From GCA-2746795 sp963747345 (GTDB taxonomy: Bacteria; Chloroflexota; Anaerolineae; Promineifilales; Promineifilaceae), in the NCBI GenBank assembly GCA_963747345.1, contig CAVVFA010000028.1, positions 62,001 through 126,000 on the forward strand: a stretch of 64,000 bases of DNA. Reading direction: 5' to 3'. Positions within the stretch are counted from its first letter, which is position 1; every line of letters starts with the position of its first letter. Both the position numbers and the translations under genes were made by a program. The notes under the pieces are model-generated. The model saw only the letters and a list, made by a program, of their open reading frames with translations, was not told where the DNA came from and made no database searches. Shown in pieces: positions 28,257 to 38,795 of this stretch.

Positions 28257-30014
28257 TTACCCCCCTTCATACTGCTCAAAAATACGCCGATACGCGGGTG
28301 ACGACTGCATTAGTTCATCATGATTACCAGCGGCTTCCAGGCGGCCTTTGCGCATGACCAGCACCTTGTCGGCCCAGCGAATTTGGGACAGGCGATGGGT
28401 GATCAATATCGTGGTTTGGTTTTCAGAGGCACGCACAATGGCGCTTTGGATTTGGTCTTCGGTGGCGCTGTCTACGGCGCTGGTGGAGTCATCGAGGATG
28501 AGGATGCGCGGCTTTGTCAGGAAGGCACGCGCCAAGGCCAGCCGCTGCCGCTGTCCGCCGGAAAGCGTGACGCCTCGTTCACCAATGATGGTTTCATAGC
28601 CATCTTTGAAATTGAGGACGAACTCATGAGCTTGCGCCGCTTTGGCCGCGTCTTCAATCATCTCCTGCGTGGCGCCGGGCGCACCAAAGGCGATGTTTTC
28701 GGCCACGGTGCGCGAAAACAGGAAGATGTCTTGCTCGATGATGGAGATCTGCTGACGCAGCGCCGCTAAATTCCATTCTTGCACGTTGATGCCATCAACC
28801 AATACTTCGCCGCCCGCCGTGTCGTAGGTGCGGTTGATGAGTTTGGCGATGCTGCTTTTGCCAGACCCAGTCTGTCCGGTGATGGCGATAGTCTGGCCGG
28901 GCTCGACGGTGAAGCTGACCTCTTTGAGTACGTCCACTTCGTCTGTGTAGCCAAAGGTGACATGGTTGAATTGTAAACGGCCGTTTATCTCCCCCTGAAA
29001 ACCGTCCACATTCTCATCCAGGGTGGTCTCTCGTTTCATCAATTCCAGAATGCGTCGAGCGCCCGCAAACCCCAGCGACAAGCGCGAATAGGCCATTAAC
29101 GAGATGAACGTGGGAAAGCCAAACAAGGCCAGTAAGCCCATGTAGGCCACCACATCCCCCACATCAATACGACCTTGCCGAAAGAGCCAAAGCGACTGGG
29201 CAAACCCGATGGCTTGTGTCAGCCCGAGCAGAAGGAGCGGCAAAAAGCGGGCTTCGGCCTTCCCTTGCTCAACCGTAGCATTCCGGTAATCGGCGGCGTT
29301 TTGCACAAAACGGTCGATTTCGGCCGATTCCTGCGCGGCCCCTTTAACCATTTCTATGCCATCGATTGCTTCGGCTAAACGGCCGTTTAACGTCCCAAAC
29401 GCCTCTCGCACCCACTCTGTAATCGGATTGAGCGTGCCCATATACCGAACCAGTGCCAACAGGTAGGTGACGATGAAGAACAAGGGCGCAAAAATCAGCG
29501 ACCAATCATAACGGGGCGCTAACAGCAGCGGCATAATCATGAAATTAGCCGATCCCACCACCAGATTGATACCCGGATACACCATCAAATTGAGTTCTCG
29601 CACATCATTGGTCGCCCGCGCCATGGTATCGCCGACAGGCTGCAAATCATGAAACGTCATGCTCTTGCCCAACAAGCTCACGTATAACTCTTCGCGCATA
29701 TCCCGTTCCATGCGCTCACCCGTGACCGCACTGGAAAAATTGCGCCCAAACTGCAACACAGCCCGCACCGCCTGCGTCACCACAATCCCGAAGGCCGCCC
29801 ACCCCATTAACGGCACATCAATGGGGTCTGCCAGGATGGCATTAAACGCCACGCCAATCAAGACGGGCATCATCGCCGCCAAGGCTGCATTACCAAACGC
29901 GCCCACCAACATCGCCATCATCAACAGCTTATGGCGTGACAGATGCGTAAAAATCCAACGCGAGGTGGTACTTTTGTCCGCAGGAGCCAAACTATTTACG
30001 ACAAATTCACTCAA
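28257..30014 (-). CDS. ABC exporter, fused permease and ATPase
   Basis: A 585-residue half-transporter of the lipid/multidrug exporter type (MsbA/MdlB-like): six membrane helices in residues about 25-310, then an ATPase domain with Walker A ITGQTGSGKSS, Q-loop, signature LSGGQRQRLALARAF, Walker B RILILDDSTSAVD and the H-loop ILITHRLS. It probably acts as a homodimer; no partner gene is adjacent. Substrate unknown. Two exact palindrome copies encode I-N-G-R-L and L-N-G-R-L. Its promoter region (30.0-30.4 kb) is shared with the divergent kinase-like gene. Confidence 0.9.
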   Translation of the reverse strand: MSEFVVNSLAPADKSTTSRWIFTHLSRHKLLMMAMLVGAFGNAALAAMMPVLIGVAFNAILADPIDVPLMGWAAFGIVVTQAVRAVLQFGRNFSSAVTGERMERDMREELYVSLLGKSMTFHDLQPVGDTMARATNDVRELNLMVYPGINLVVGSANFMIMPLLLAPRYDWSLIFAPLFFIVTYLLALVRYMGTLNPITEWVREAFGTLNGRLAEAIDGIEMVKGAAQESAEIDRFVQNAADYRNATVEQGKAEARFLPLLLLGLTQAIGFAQSLWLFRQGRIDVGDVVAYMGLLALFGFPTFISLMAYSRLSLGFAGARRILELMKRETTLDENVDGFQGEINGRLQFNHVTFGYTDEVDVLKEVSFTVEPGQTIAITGQTGSGKSSIAKLINRTYDTAGGEVLVDGINVQEWNLAALRQQISIIEQDIFLFSRTVAENIAFGAPGATQEMIEDAAKAAQAHEFVLNFKDGYETIIGERGVTLSGGQRQRLALARAFLTKPRILILDDSTSAVDSATEDQIQSAIVRASENQTTILITHRLSQIRWADKVLVMRKGRLEAAGNHDELMQSSPAYRRIFEQYEGG

Positions 30015-30409
30015 AATTTCACTCTACTCAGTTAGCATTCTTCTATCAGAGAATTAGGTAAAAGCGGGAAAGTTTTTGGAAATAAAATTGTGCAAAACCC
30101 GCTTTTCCTTGAAGGAAACCACAATTTTGCGTGTTGGTAATTTTAAGAACTTTTTGTGGTTTACCTAACAGTAGCATCGTACCCTTAAAACAACATCAAT
30201 TGATATGAATCCATACCACATCATTGCCACCCCAATTATCCCATACAGCGAGAAATTGAGCATCATCGAGAGATGTCCCTTAACCCTTTGCTCAAAACCC
30301 ACGACCCTTACAAAACAGATTTGTTGTTGCCGCGTTTTGTGAGTTAAAGGGGACGATGTTGAAGCGGAGATGGATACGCTATAAAACGAAACCTCATATA
30401 GGAATTTGG
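30015..30409. other. Divergent intergenic region with two hairpins
   Basis: AAAAGCGGG near 30060 pairs with CCCGCTTTT near 30098, and AAACCACAA near 30117 pairs with TTGTGGTTT near 30155. No gene is supported. A TATAAA box near 30380 is a weak promoter candidate for the plus-strand gene. Confidence 0.55.
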
Positions 30410-30979
30410 ATGAGAATACAACGTATTGTCATAATCGGCTCCAGTGGGGCTGGAAAATCAACATTGGCCCGCGAATTAGGGAAAAAACTAGCGCTTCCCG
30501 TTATCCATTTGGATAAACATTATTGGCATTCTGGATGGGTGGAAACAGAGGCGACAACTTGGCAAAAAACAGTTGCTGACCTCACCAAAAGTGAGCAATG
30601 GATTATGGATGGCAACTACCGAGAAACGCTTGATATTCGCTTACAAGCGGCCGATACCATTATCTTTTTGGATTTGCCTCGCTGGGTTTGTGCCAGCCGC
30701 GCCATCAAACGACGTCTCCAATATCGCCATAAACCGCGTCCAGATATGGCTTCGGGCTGCAAAGAAACGTTATTGAAGCCAGATTTCCCGGAATATCTCC
30801 TCCGCATCTGGGATTATCCCAATCGCGCAAAACCAGATGTTGAGACTCATCTTTTTAATCTTGACCCCGGAAAACGTATCATCCATCTAACCAGCCGGAG
30901 TGATACCAACAAGTTTTTGGCAGACCCGATTACCTACGCAACCAAAATACAAACGCTGCCTTTAGTCAGCAACTCCTAA
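30410..30979 (+). CDS. P-loop nucleotide kinase-like protein (topology modulation/FlaR type)
   Basis: A 189-residue P-loop protein: Walker A GSSGAGKST after an N-terminal beta strand, HLDKHYWHSGW, MDGNYRETLDIRLQAADTIIFLDLPR, and an Arg-rich lid. This pattern is that of the adenylate-kinase-like proteins annotated as DNA topology modulation protein FlaR; the real substrate is unknown. The ATG at 30410 has AGGA 6 bases upstream and starts just before the P-loop strand, so it is preferred over an ATG 54 bases earlier. Confidence 0.8.
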   Translation: MRIQRIVIIGSSGAGKSTLARELGKKLALPVIHLDKHYWHSGWVETEATTWQKTVADLTKSEQWIMDGNYRETLDIRLQAADTIIFLDLPRWVCASRAIKRRLQYRHKPRPDMASGCKETLLKPDFPEYLLRIWDYPNRAKPDVETHLFNLDPGKRIIHLTSRSDTNKFLADPITYATKIQTLPLVSNS

Positions 30980-31010
30980 CCTGGACAAGCCAGAGCCAAA
31001 AAAGTTTATG

Positions 31011-31073
31011 GCATCGAATTGGCGCGAATTTTCACGAATTTCTTTTTCGCGTTAATTCGCGTTAATTCGATGC
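31011..31073. repeat. Inverted repeat of GAATT words
   Basis: GCATCGAATTGGCGCGAATT (31011-31030) and AATTCGCGTTAATTCGATGC (31054-31073) pair along 20 bases with two G-T pairs. Internal repeats of CGAATT and CGCGTTAATT are visible. Between convergent genes, so possibly a terminator. Confidence 0.75.
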
Positions 31074-31115
31074 AAAAATCCTTGTTTTTTGTACAAGCAG
31101 TTCATTCATAAGGTA

Positions 31116-31683
31116 CTAAACTTTAGCAAATTGGCTGACATGAAGGGTGGTGTAGATTGGCCCCTGTTTGGTTAGCTGGCTTTCGATGAGATGAACGGCC
31201 GTTATCCCCACCATCATCTCCTCCACCCCAACTTCCCAACTCACCCCACGCAGGTTACTGCCATCCTTCACGCGGCCAAGCGTTAAATGCGGCATAAACG
31301 GCCGTTTTTCCATCTTCCAGCCCAACGGTTCCAGCCCAGCATCCAAATCTTGTTTCAGCGTCGCCAATTCAGCCACCTGCCCAGACAGTCCAGCCCAAAT
31401 GACACGCGGACGGTTGGCATTGGGAAAACAGCCCGTGCCATGCAGATGAAGTTTGAGTGGGCTTTGCTTTTGGGTCACAGTGTCCATTGCTTGGGTGATG
31501 GCATTTAGGCGGGAAACGGCCGTTTCCCCCAAAAAACAGAGCGTAACATGCATCAACTCCGGCTTCACCCAGCGTACACTGCGCTTCGGGTACACCAGTC
31601 GCCAGCCCCTCAGCCACCCGTGCCAATTCCAGCTTGGCAGCTGGCGGCAGTTCCACCGCAATAAATGCCCGAATCGTTTTCAT
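31116..31683 (-). CDS. thpR: RNA 2',3'-cyclic phosphodiesterase ThpR (frame broken)
   Basis: 2H phosphoesterase (formerly 2'-5' RNA ligase) that opens 2',3'-cyclic phosphates on RNA. Starts MKTIRAFIAVELPP; one extra base near 31581 breaks the frame, after which the protein continues SVRWVKPELMHVTLCFLGE. Both catalytic HxT motifs are present (HVTLCFLG and HLTLGRVK). Corrected length is about 188 residues, as in the family. Three exact palindrome copies lie in about 320 bases (31.20, 31.30, 31.51 kb). Confidence 0.87.
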
Positions 31684-31693
31684 CCTTCAGCCT

Positions 31694-33921
31694 TCATCCC
31701 TCAACCTTTATATAAAGCGTGCGGCTCATGCCCGTTGTGCCAAACGTATCACCAGGAATCCCTTGCGCCATCAATTCAAATCCTGTTAACCGCGCCACTT
31801 CATACGCATTCACATCCGTCACCGAATACACCGCTTCCGCCACAAGCCCCTTCAGCAATGCCGGTGGCCGATAATGCCCAATGACATGATCCTTCACGGC
31901 CACCGAGTAGACCGCTTCACTACCACCAGGAAGCACATAGAGAACGGCCGTTGCCCCAAACTCCTCCAAACGCCACAGCCGGTACAAATCCCCGTCTTGC
32001 ACCACATGGCGGATTTTTTTGTAGAATGCAATGTAACGGGCATACTCCTTCAACTCCGCCTCCCCCAATTCATTCAGATTGGAGCCAATCCCCAAGCGCT
32101 CCCCGCATCGCCACATCAAACCGGGTTGACAGCTCAGAAATGCGCCCCGTTTGATGGTTCTTTTCATGCGTCACCCACGCTTCCATCGCCCGTGCCGGAT
32201 ACGCCAAACTGTACCCCTCCTGAATACGAATCCGATCCAGCGCGTCGGTATTGTCACTCGTCCACACCTGATCCACCCGCGCCAACATGCCCAAATCAAT
32301 GCGCCCGCCGCCGCCAGAACAACTCTGGATGGACAGGTTGGGGTATTTTTGGCGCAACTTATCCATCAACTGGTAAACGCCCGCCACATGCGCCCGCCAA
32401 ATTGCCTTCCCCGCCACCGACCCTGGCTCAGAAACATTTCGGTTCATATCCCATTTAATAAAATCAATATCGTGTGCAGACAGCATCGTATCCAGAGCCG
32501 TATAGATGTAGTCCACCACTTCCTCTCGCCCAAAATCCAGCACAAGTTGGAAACGGGCTTCCGTGCGTGGCCGACCCGGAAAATGCAGCACCCAATCAGG
32601 ATGCTGCCGGTACAGGTCTGAATCTGGATTAACCATTTCTGGCTCAAACCAGAGGCCAAACTGCATCCCCAGGTTATGAACTTCGTCGATAAGCGGCTGC
32701 AACCCATCCGGGAAAACGGCCGGACTCACCCACCAGTCACCCAGTCCAGCAAAATCAGTACGCCGACCGCCAAACCAGCCATCATCCATCACAAACAACT
32801 CCACACCCAGCGCCGCCGCTTTTTGCGCCAGTGCCAACTGGCTTTCGTAACTCAAGTCAAAATAAGTGGCCTCCCAACTATTGTAGAGAACGGGACGCAG
32901 CGGCGTTTCTGGCAGAACGCGCTCCCGCGCAAACCCGTGCAGCCGCCGACTGGCTCCGCCCCAGCCGCCATCGCTTACCCCGCACACAAAAGCGGGGGTA
33001 ACATGGCTTTCGTCGGGAGCCAAAACCAGTTCAAAATCAAACGGGTTGTAGCCGCCCAAAACGCGCACATCGCCGCTGTGTTGATGGTCAAACGCGATTT
33101 GCCATGCGCCGCTAAACGCCAATGCACCAAAATAAACCGTGCCGCTTTCTTCCCAGGCTTGCCCCGGCCGGTTTGCCAGGAAAAACGGGTTGAAAAAGTG
33201 GCCTGTTTGCACACTGCGATGTCCTATCGAGTATGTACCGACGGGCAAAGTCTGGCGCTGGGTTGTAAATTCAGCCCCCCACGCGCCGTGGGTACTGGTG
33301 ACTTCGCTGGTTCCTGGCGGTAGATGCAGGCTGGCAAAGCTGCACTGCTCAATCAGGATGGCAGTATCGCCTGTATTGGTCAGTTCAAGCCATCGTTCGA
33401 TGATGTCGTGTTCGGGCGTCAGGCGGTAGCAGAGAACAGCGGTTAACGGCTGGGCTGGGTCTTGCAGGTATATGCGTAAGGTTTGGCGTGGCTCGGCGTT
33501 GCGCACGGGCAAGCCATGTGTGGGTGCCAGCCCAGGCTGGGCGTTGGTCTCGTTTCCGTGGCTCACAATTTCGTGGCTGTGATAACGGAGGCGCACGTCT
33601 CGGATGGGTGTACGCGGCGCATCAGCCGGGGTCATCTCAACAGGCAAGTTGGGGAATGAGACTTTGAGCGCCACTTCATGAAAGCTGGTATCACCGTAGG
33701 CCAGCAGTTCATCACGGCCGTTTTGAAATTCAAATGAACTAAAACTCATTGTCATGAACCGATTATTGCCGCTGAGAACGGCCGTTTCGTCACTATTTTC
33801 CGGTCGTATTCCCCAGGCTAGAGTGGAGCAAACGGCCGTTATAGTCAACTTGCATGGTGTAATGGGAGGAACGGCCGTTGAGGCTAAAGGTGCGGGTTTC
33901 AGGATTGTAGTGGATCATCAT
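31694..33921 (-). CDS. GH36 alpha-galactosidase (two frame breaks)
   Basis: Hydrolyses terminal alpha-galactosides such as melibiose and raffinose. Reconstructed length is 741 residues from the ATG pair near 33918-33921 (GGAAGAAG just upstream). The N-terminal beta-supersandwich is followed by the barrel with nucleophile Asp in DFIKWDMNRN and acid/base Asp in TSDNTDALDR, after SCSGGGGRIDLG. Extra bases near 33822 and 32099 break the frame; the tail after the second break reads RLGIGSNLNELGEAEL, as in family members. No signal peptide, so likely cytosolic; no sugar transporter gene is near. Five or more palindrome-type copies, three of them exact within 100 bases at the 5' end. Confidence 0.88.
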
Positions 33922-34114
33922 CTTCTTCCTTGAGTGGGATGACGGTATTGTAATGTGGATGGCGTGGTGGGGGCAAGAAAAAGCGAGGAAGGAAATTTGA
34001 GTATGAAACGCCTAGGCCACCCGCATAACCTTATAGAGGCTAGCAATCGGTTGAAACCCAAGCCATACAAACCGGCTCCTCTCCGATTGCCTCGCCCGCC
34101 CCGCTTTCTTACCC
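33922..34114. other. Intergenic region between alpha-galactosidase and hicA
   Basis: No convincing gene; a possible 63-codon frame here lacks a ribosome site and family resemblance. Holds promoter sequences for both flanking genes. Confidence 0.5.
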
Positions 34115-34142
34115 TTGACACAGTACCAATACACAGTACCAT
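34115..34142 (+). promoter_or_regulatory. hicAB promoter with direct-repeat operator
   Basis: TTGACA (34115-34120) and TACCAT (34137-34142) are spaced by 16 bases. The decamer ACACAGTACC is repeated at 34118-34127 and 34131-34140, inside the promoter, as expected of a HicB autoregulation site. Confidence 0.6.
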
Positions 34143-34148
34143 ATAGGC

Positions 34149-34403
34149 ATGAAACGTAAACACCAAAAAACGCTGGAACAACTATTTGCACGACCAACCA
34201 GCGGCTCCATCCGGTGGAGTGACATCGAAGCGTTATTTATAAGCCTCGGTGCTGAAATAAGTGAACGAGAAGGGTCTCGCATTGGTGTACGTTTATTTGG
34301 CGAAAGACGAGTATTCCACAGGCCCCATCCTTCTCCAGATACAGATAAAGGAGCTGTGGCAAGTATCCGCAAATGGCTTGAAGAAAATGAGGTGACACCA
34401 TGA
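34149..34403 (+). CDS. hicA: HicA family toxin
   Basis: An 84-residue toxin of type II toxin-antitoxin systems with the dsRBD-like HicA fold; such toxins cut mRNA. The segment GSIRWSDIEALFISLGAEISER, a GSR motif and FHRPHPSPDTDKGAV (with the conserved His region) match the family. Gene order toxin first, antitoxin second, with overlap ATGA, is the typical hicAB layout. No palindrome copy is present, as expected for an acquired module. Confidence 0.9.
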   Translation: MKRKHQKTLEQLFARPTSGSIRWSDIEALFISLGAEISEREGSRIGVRLFGERRVFHRPHPSPDTDKGAVASIRKWLEENEVTP

Positions 34404-34744
34404 TGAATATGATGGAAATTAACGGTTATCAGGCAGTCATTCAATACGATCCCGACATTGACATGTTTCGCGGCGAATTTATTGGGCTGAATGGCGGCGC
34501 GGATTTTTATGCCAAAGATATAAACAGCCTGCGGAAAGAAGGCGAAACATCTTTGAAAGTCTTTCTGGAAATGTGCCAGGAAGATGGTGTTGAACCACGA
34601 AAAGAATACTCCGGTAAGTTTAACTTGCGTATACCCAAAGAATTACACGCCAAACTTGCGACCAGGGCGGCAGCTTCAGGGAAAAGCTTGAATCAATGGG
34701 TAACGGATGAGCTTGAGCAAACGATTCAAGCTCAATCGCGCTAA
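34400..34744 (+). CDS. hicB: HicB family antitoxin
   Basis: A 114-residue antitoxin with the HicB partial RNase H fold (YQAVIQYDPDIDMFRGEFIGLNGGADFYA) and a C-terminal ribbon-helix-helix DNA-binding segment (NLRIPKELHAKLATRAAASG). It neutralises HicA and represses the operon. The start overlaps the hicA stop by four bases. Confidence 0.92.
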   Translation: MMNMMEINGYQAVIQYDPDIDMFRGEFIGLNGGADFYAKDINSLRKEGETSLKVFLEMCQEDGVEPRKEYSGKFNLRIPKELHAKLATRAAASGKSLNQWVTDELEQTIQAQSR

Positions 34745-34841
34745 GCTTTCCACCCCCACCATCCGCAAAAACTAACTCCCTCAATTGCATGGCTGAAGTA
34801 GCAACGGCCGTTCTCCCCTCCAGCTACTTATCAAATTCTGC

Positions 34842-34857
34842 TATACTCCATGCCATG
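34842..34857 (+). promoter_or_regulatory. Extended -10 box next to a start codon
   Basis: TGCTATACT (hexamer 34842-34847) lies 7 bases before an ATG at 34855, so transcription would begin at or next to the start codon, giving a leaderless mRNA. Confidence 0.45.
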
Positions 34858-35982
34858 TCAGCTAAAAAGGGGAAAGCGTCAACTCTAACTTGTACTACTA
34901 TGAATAAAATACATTTTCTTTGGATGGCAATTATCACCACTGTATTGTTGCTATTGCTTCTAGGTGGCGTCTATTTTCTTCAAATGACCAGTGACGCTTT
35001 ATCCGGTTTTTTTGAACAGGTTGTGGTTGTCAATCTCCGTTCAGAACCAATCCAATCCCCGCTTACCGTGTCAACAATTTCACGCTACGAATTGGAGCAA
35101 GAGTACAGGAATGTTTTTATAGACGACATCATATTAGATGAAAATGCTGATTATATTGTCGGCAGTCTTGACAAATCTGAACCAGTTCACCTCCTTAGCA
35201 TAGATGCTATAACCAGAAAGATAAACTGGGAAATGCCAGGGCGCATGCCATTTGTAGTTGGAGGAAGCCATGTTTATATTACGGGAAGTGAGCTAGGCAC
35301 TGTAACAGCCTATGAGAAAGGAGATGGAGAGAAGGTTTGGGAGCGTAATGTTGACAATCAGTATCAAGTTATCAGTGAACTAGAAATCACTCCACTTGGT
35401 TTGTTAGTGACTGCTTCCAGTCATAGCTATGAAAGATATCACCTGCTTAATTTAGAAACCGGCGAACCAATCGAGACCTTCAAGTCTGATGCGAGCAGAG
35501 AGGAATATTTCATTGAAAATCGATCTCAAATATACATGCTAGATTATTTTGCTAAGGTCACGGCAGCAGGGAACAACCAGTGGCAAACATATGCCGGATT
35601 CGAGAAGGATCCTTATGGAGAGTATCCTCAGATCTTAATAGAAGAAGATGCCATTATAGTTGATCAAAAGGGCTATCCCTTTACCCAAGTGGCCATCTTA
35701 GACAATACGAGCGGCGAACACATTTGGCACACTACTGTCCAAGCCAAGAGCAATCTTGCATTTTATGGGGACGAATTGTTTTATGTATCCGATGACACAA
35801 AATTATATGGTGGAAGACTAGATACACAGCAGTGGACTCATTATGCCACTTTTTTGCCCGAGGTATTGGAAGAACCAGGACGAAATACGGATATCATCAT
35901 GAAAGCTCACAAAGAACGAATTTTGATTTATTTTAATAGCAGTCAACAACTCATTGTTCTTCGTAGTTTGTCTAATGAGTGA
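34855..35982 (+). CDS. Membrane-anchored PQQ-like beta-propeller protein
   Basis: About 375 residues. One N-terminal membrane helix (MAIITTVLLLLLLGGVYFL) and an extracytoplasmic domain with repeated motifs such as KINWEMPG, TAYEKGDGEKVWERNV and HIWHTT that mark PQQ-like/quinoprotein propeller blades. No catalytic PQQ residues are evident, so a structural or binding role is likely. The start is uncertain: ATG 34855 fits a leaderless transcript; ATG 34900 starts just before the helix. Low GC and no palindrome inside the mature part suggest recent acquisition. Confidence 0.65.
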   Translation: MSAKKGKASTLTCTTMNKIHFLWMAIITTVLLLLLLGGVYFLQMTSDALSGFFEQVVVVNLRSEPIQSPLTVSTISRYELEQEYRNVFIDDIILDENADYIVGSLDKSEPVHLLSIDAITRKINWEMPGRMPFVVGGSHVYITGSELGTVTAYEKGDGEKVWERNVDNQYQVISELEITPLGLLVTASSHSYERYHLLNLETGEPIETFKSDASREEYFIENRSQIYMLDYFAKVTAAGNNQWQTYAGFEKDPYGEYPQILIEEDAIIVDQKGYPFTQVAILDNTSGEHIWHTTVQAKSNLAFYGDELFYVSDDTKLYGGRLDTQQWTHYATFLPEVLEEPGRNTDIIMKAHKERILIYFNSSQQLIVLRSLSNE

Positions 35983-36171
35983 GGGAGTATTCTAAACTTT
36001 CACAAATTTATCAAATTACCCTCCTAGCAGCACCATGGGGTCAAGATGCGCCACATCAACCAGCGGAACACCGCGCCGGAGCAGGATCCCATATTGCACT
36101 CTCTCCCATTCCCCTTTAAAATCCCCCTTCATCCTTCATAATTCATCCTTCATCCTTTCAATGGAGTTTCC

Positions 36172-38792
36172 ATGGCCTCAGCCCCAAAATCCAGCAACGT
36201 CACCCCCAGCCGCCAGCAGTACCTCGACATCAAGGCGCAGCACCCAGACGCCATCGTCTTCTTCCGCCTGGGCGATTTCTACGAAACCTTTGACGACGAC
36301 GCCGAAACGGCCGCCCGAGAACTCGACCTGGTGCTGACCAGTCGGCCCCAGGGCAAAGGGGTGCGCACGCCGATGGCGGGTGTGCCCCACCACGCCGCCG
36401 AAGGCTACATCGCGCGGCTCATCGCCAAAGGCTACAAGGTGGCGCTGGCTGAGCAAATGGGCAGCGATACCATCAACGGCTTGATGCCCCGCGAAGTGGT
36501 GCGCGTGTTCACGGCTGGCACGGTTATCGAGCCGGGCATGTTGGAAGCGGGACGGAATAATTATTTAACGGCCGTTATCCGTGAAGATGATCTCTATGGT
36601 CTGGCCTACGCCGACATCACCACCGGCGAATTTGCCGTCACCCAGCTGAAACGGCCAGCGTGCCCTCACCGAAGAACTGGCGCGGCTCAATCCCGCCGAA
36701 CTGCTCGTGCCGGAAAACGACATCACCCTCTACAATCAGGCCAAAGCCATCAGCCACCTGCCCGCCTGGCGTTTTGAAGAAGGCAGTGCCCGCCAAACCT
36801 TGCTGCGCCATTTCAACGTGACCACGCTCGCCGCCTTCGGCATCGAAGGCAAATCCCTGCCCACCCGTGCCGCCGGAGCCATCCTCTATTACCTGCAAGA
36901 GACACAACGCGGCGCCATCGGCCAGATTCAGCGGCTCGCCAGCTACTCCACCGAAGGCTTCATGGCGCTCGACAGCAATACGCGGCGCAACCTGGAACTG
37001 TTGGAATCGCTGGCTGGCATTCGCCAAAACTCACTGCTGGGCATCCTCGACAAAACTGTCACGCCCATGGGCGCCCGCCTGCTGCGTAAACGAGTGACGC
37101 GCCCCCTGCTCACCGTTGAAGCGCTGCAACGAACGGCTGGATCAGGTGGAAACGTTCTACAGCGACACCCTGCTCCGCGCCGACATCCGCGCCACGCTCA
37201 AAGGTCTGCCCGACCTGGAACGGCTCACCAACCGCGTTCTCAGCGGCAAAGCGGTGCCGCGTGATTTGGAGTACATCAAGCTGGCGCTGGAAGCGGTACC
37301 GGAAATTAGTAAACAGTTAACAGTGAACAGTGAACAGTTAACAGATGACGCCAACCCAATCGTCAATCTCCAATCTCTAATCTCCAATCTTGATCCTTGC
37401 CCGGAAACGGCCGTTCTCATCAACCGCGCCATCGCCGACGACGCGCCCACCAATTTCAACAAAATGGGCGTCATCAAACCGGGTTTTTCGGCGGAACTGG
37501 ATGGCGTGATGAACTCGTCGGCTCATGCGCGGCAGTGGGTGGCGCAGTTGGAGCCGCGTGAACGGGAACGCAGCGGCATCTCGTCGCTCAAGGTGGGCTT
37601 CAACAAGGTGTTTGGCTACTACATCGAAGTCACCCACGCCAACAGCAGCTGCCGTGCCCGACGATTACATCCGCAAACAAACGCTCACCAACGCCGAACG
37701 CTACATCACGCCGGAACTGAAAGAGTACGAAACGCTCATCCTCAACGCCGAAGACCGCATCCTGGAAATTGAACGGCGCGTCTTCACCGAGCTTGCCGGA
37801 CAGGTAGCCCAATCCGCCCAACGACTGCTGGCACCGCCGACATTCTGGCCCAAATCGACGTCGCCGCCGCCCTGGCCGAGGTCGCCGCCAACAACAACTA
37901 CGTGCGCCCCATCCTCTCCAATGAAGACGGACTGATGATCGAAAACGGCCGTCATCCCGTGGTGGAACAGGCCACAGGCAGCCAGATTGGCGACCGCTTT
38001 GTGCCCAACAACGCCCATTTCAACAGCACCGACCGCATCCAGATTATCACCGGACCAAATATGTCGGGTAAATCAACCTATCTGCGGCAGGTGGCGCTCA
38101 TCGCCCTGATGGCTCAAATCGGCAGTTACGTGCCAGCGGACGAGGCGCACATCGGACTGGTTGACCGCATCTTTACGCGCATTGGGGCGCATGACGAACT
38201 GCATCAGGGACGCAGTACCTTCATGGTTGAGATGGTGGAAGCGGCGGAAATTCTCAACCACGCCAGCCACCGTTCCCTGCTCATTCTGGACGAAATCGGC
38301 CGCGGCACCAGCACCTACGACGGGCTGGCGATTGCCTGGTCGATGGTCGAGTATCTGCACAACCACCCGCGCCTCAAACCGCGCACCCTCTTCGCCACCC
38401 ATTACCACGAACTGGTCGGTCTGGCCGACCTGCTGCCGATGGTCGCCAATTACAATGTGGCGGTGGCGGAGGAAGGGGATTCGGTGGTGTTTTTGCACCA
38501 AATTGTGCCCGGCGGTGCCGACCAGAGCTACGGCATCCACGTGGCACAGTTAGCCGGACTGCCCCGCGACGTGATCAATCGCGCCAATGAGATTTTGAAG
38601 GAATTAGAGAAACATGCCCCGACAACGGCCGTTGAGCCAAGCCGCTTCACCGCCGGCCAACAAGTCGCCCTGTTCCCCGAAACCAGTCCCATTCTGGAAG
38701 AACTGGGCAAACTGGATGTGAACACGCTCACGCCGCTGGAAGCCATCAACAAGCTGTACGAATGGAAACGCAAGTTTACAAAGGAACATTAG
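36172..38792 (+). CDS. mutS: DNA mismatch repair protein MutS (four frame breaks)
   Basis: Recognises base mismatches and small loops and starts repair with MutL. Mismatch-binding motif is FFRLGDFYETFDDD near the N terminus; later come SGISSLKVGFNKVFGYYIEVT, Walker A TGPNMSGKSTYLRQ, DEIGRGTSTYDGLA and FATHYHEL. Frame is lost near 36655, 37127 and 37650 (extra base each) and near 37834 (one base short); corrected length is about 872 residues, normal for MutS. A stretch near residue 380 (KQLTVNSEQLTDDANPIV and on) is made of intergenic-type repeat words. Starts with GGAGTTT upstream. All functional motifs remain, so indel errors are the best explanation of the breaks. Confidence 0.88.
37304..37412. 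repeat. Repeat words inserted in frame within mutS
   Basis: AACAGTTAACAGTGAACAGT words (37310-37345), then CAATCTCCAATCTCTAATCT words (37367-37390) and an exact AACGGCCGTT (near 37405) follow each other inside the mutS coding sequence. The first two families are otherwise intergenic (9.9, 45.2 kb and 5.3, 26.7, 52.4 kb). Confidence 0.85.
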
Positions 38793-38795
38793 CTT

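Noticed and set aside
30060..30165. Intrinsic terminators between divergent ABC exporter and kinase-like genes
   Set aside because: Both genes are transcribed away from this region, and the hairpins lack proper T runs; kept only as hairpins.
33955..34146. 63-codon frame before hicA
   Set aside because: No ribosome site, overlaps the hicAB promoter and reads into the operator repeats.
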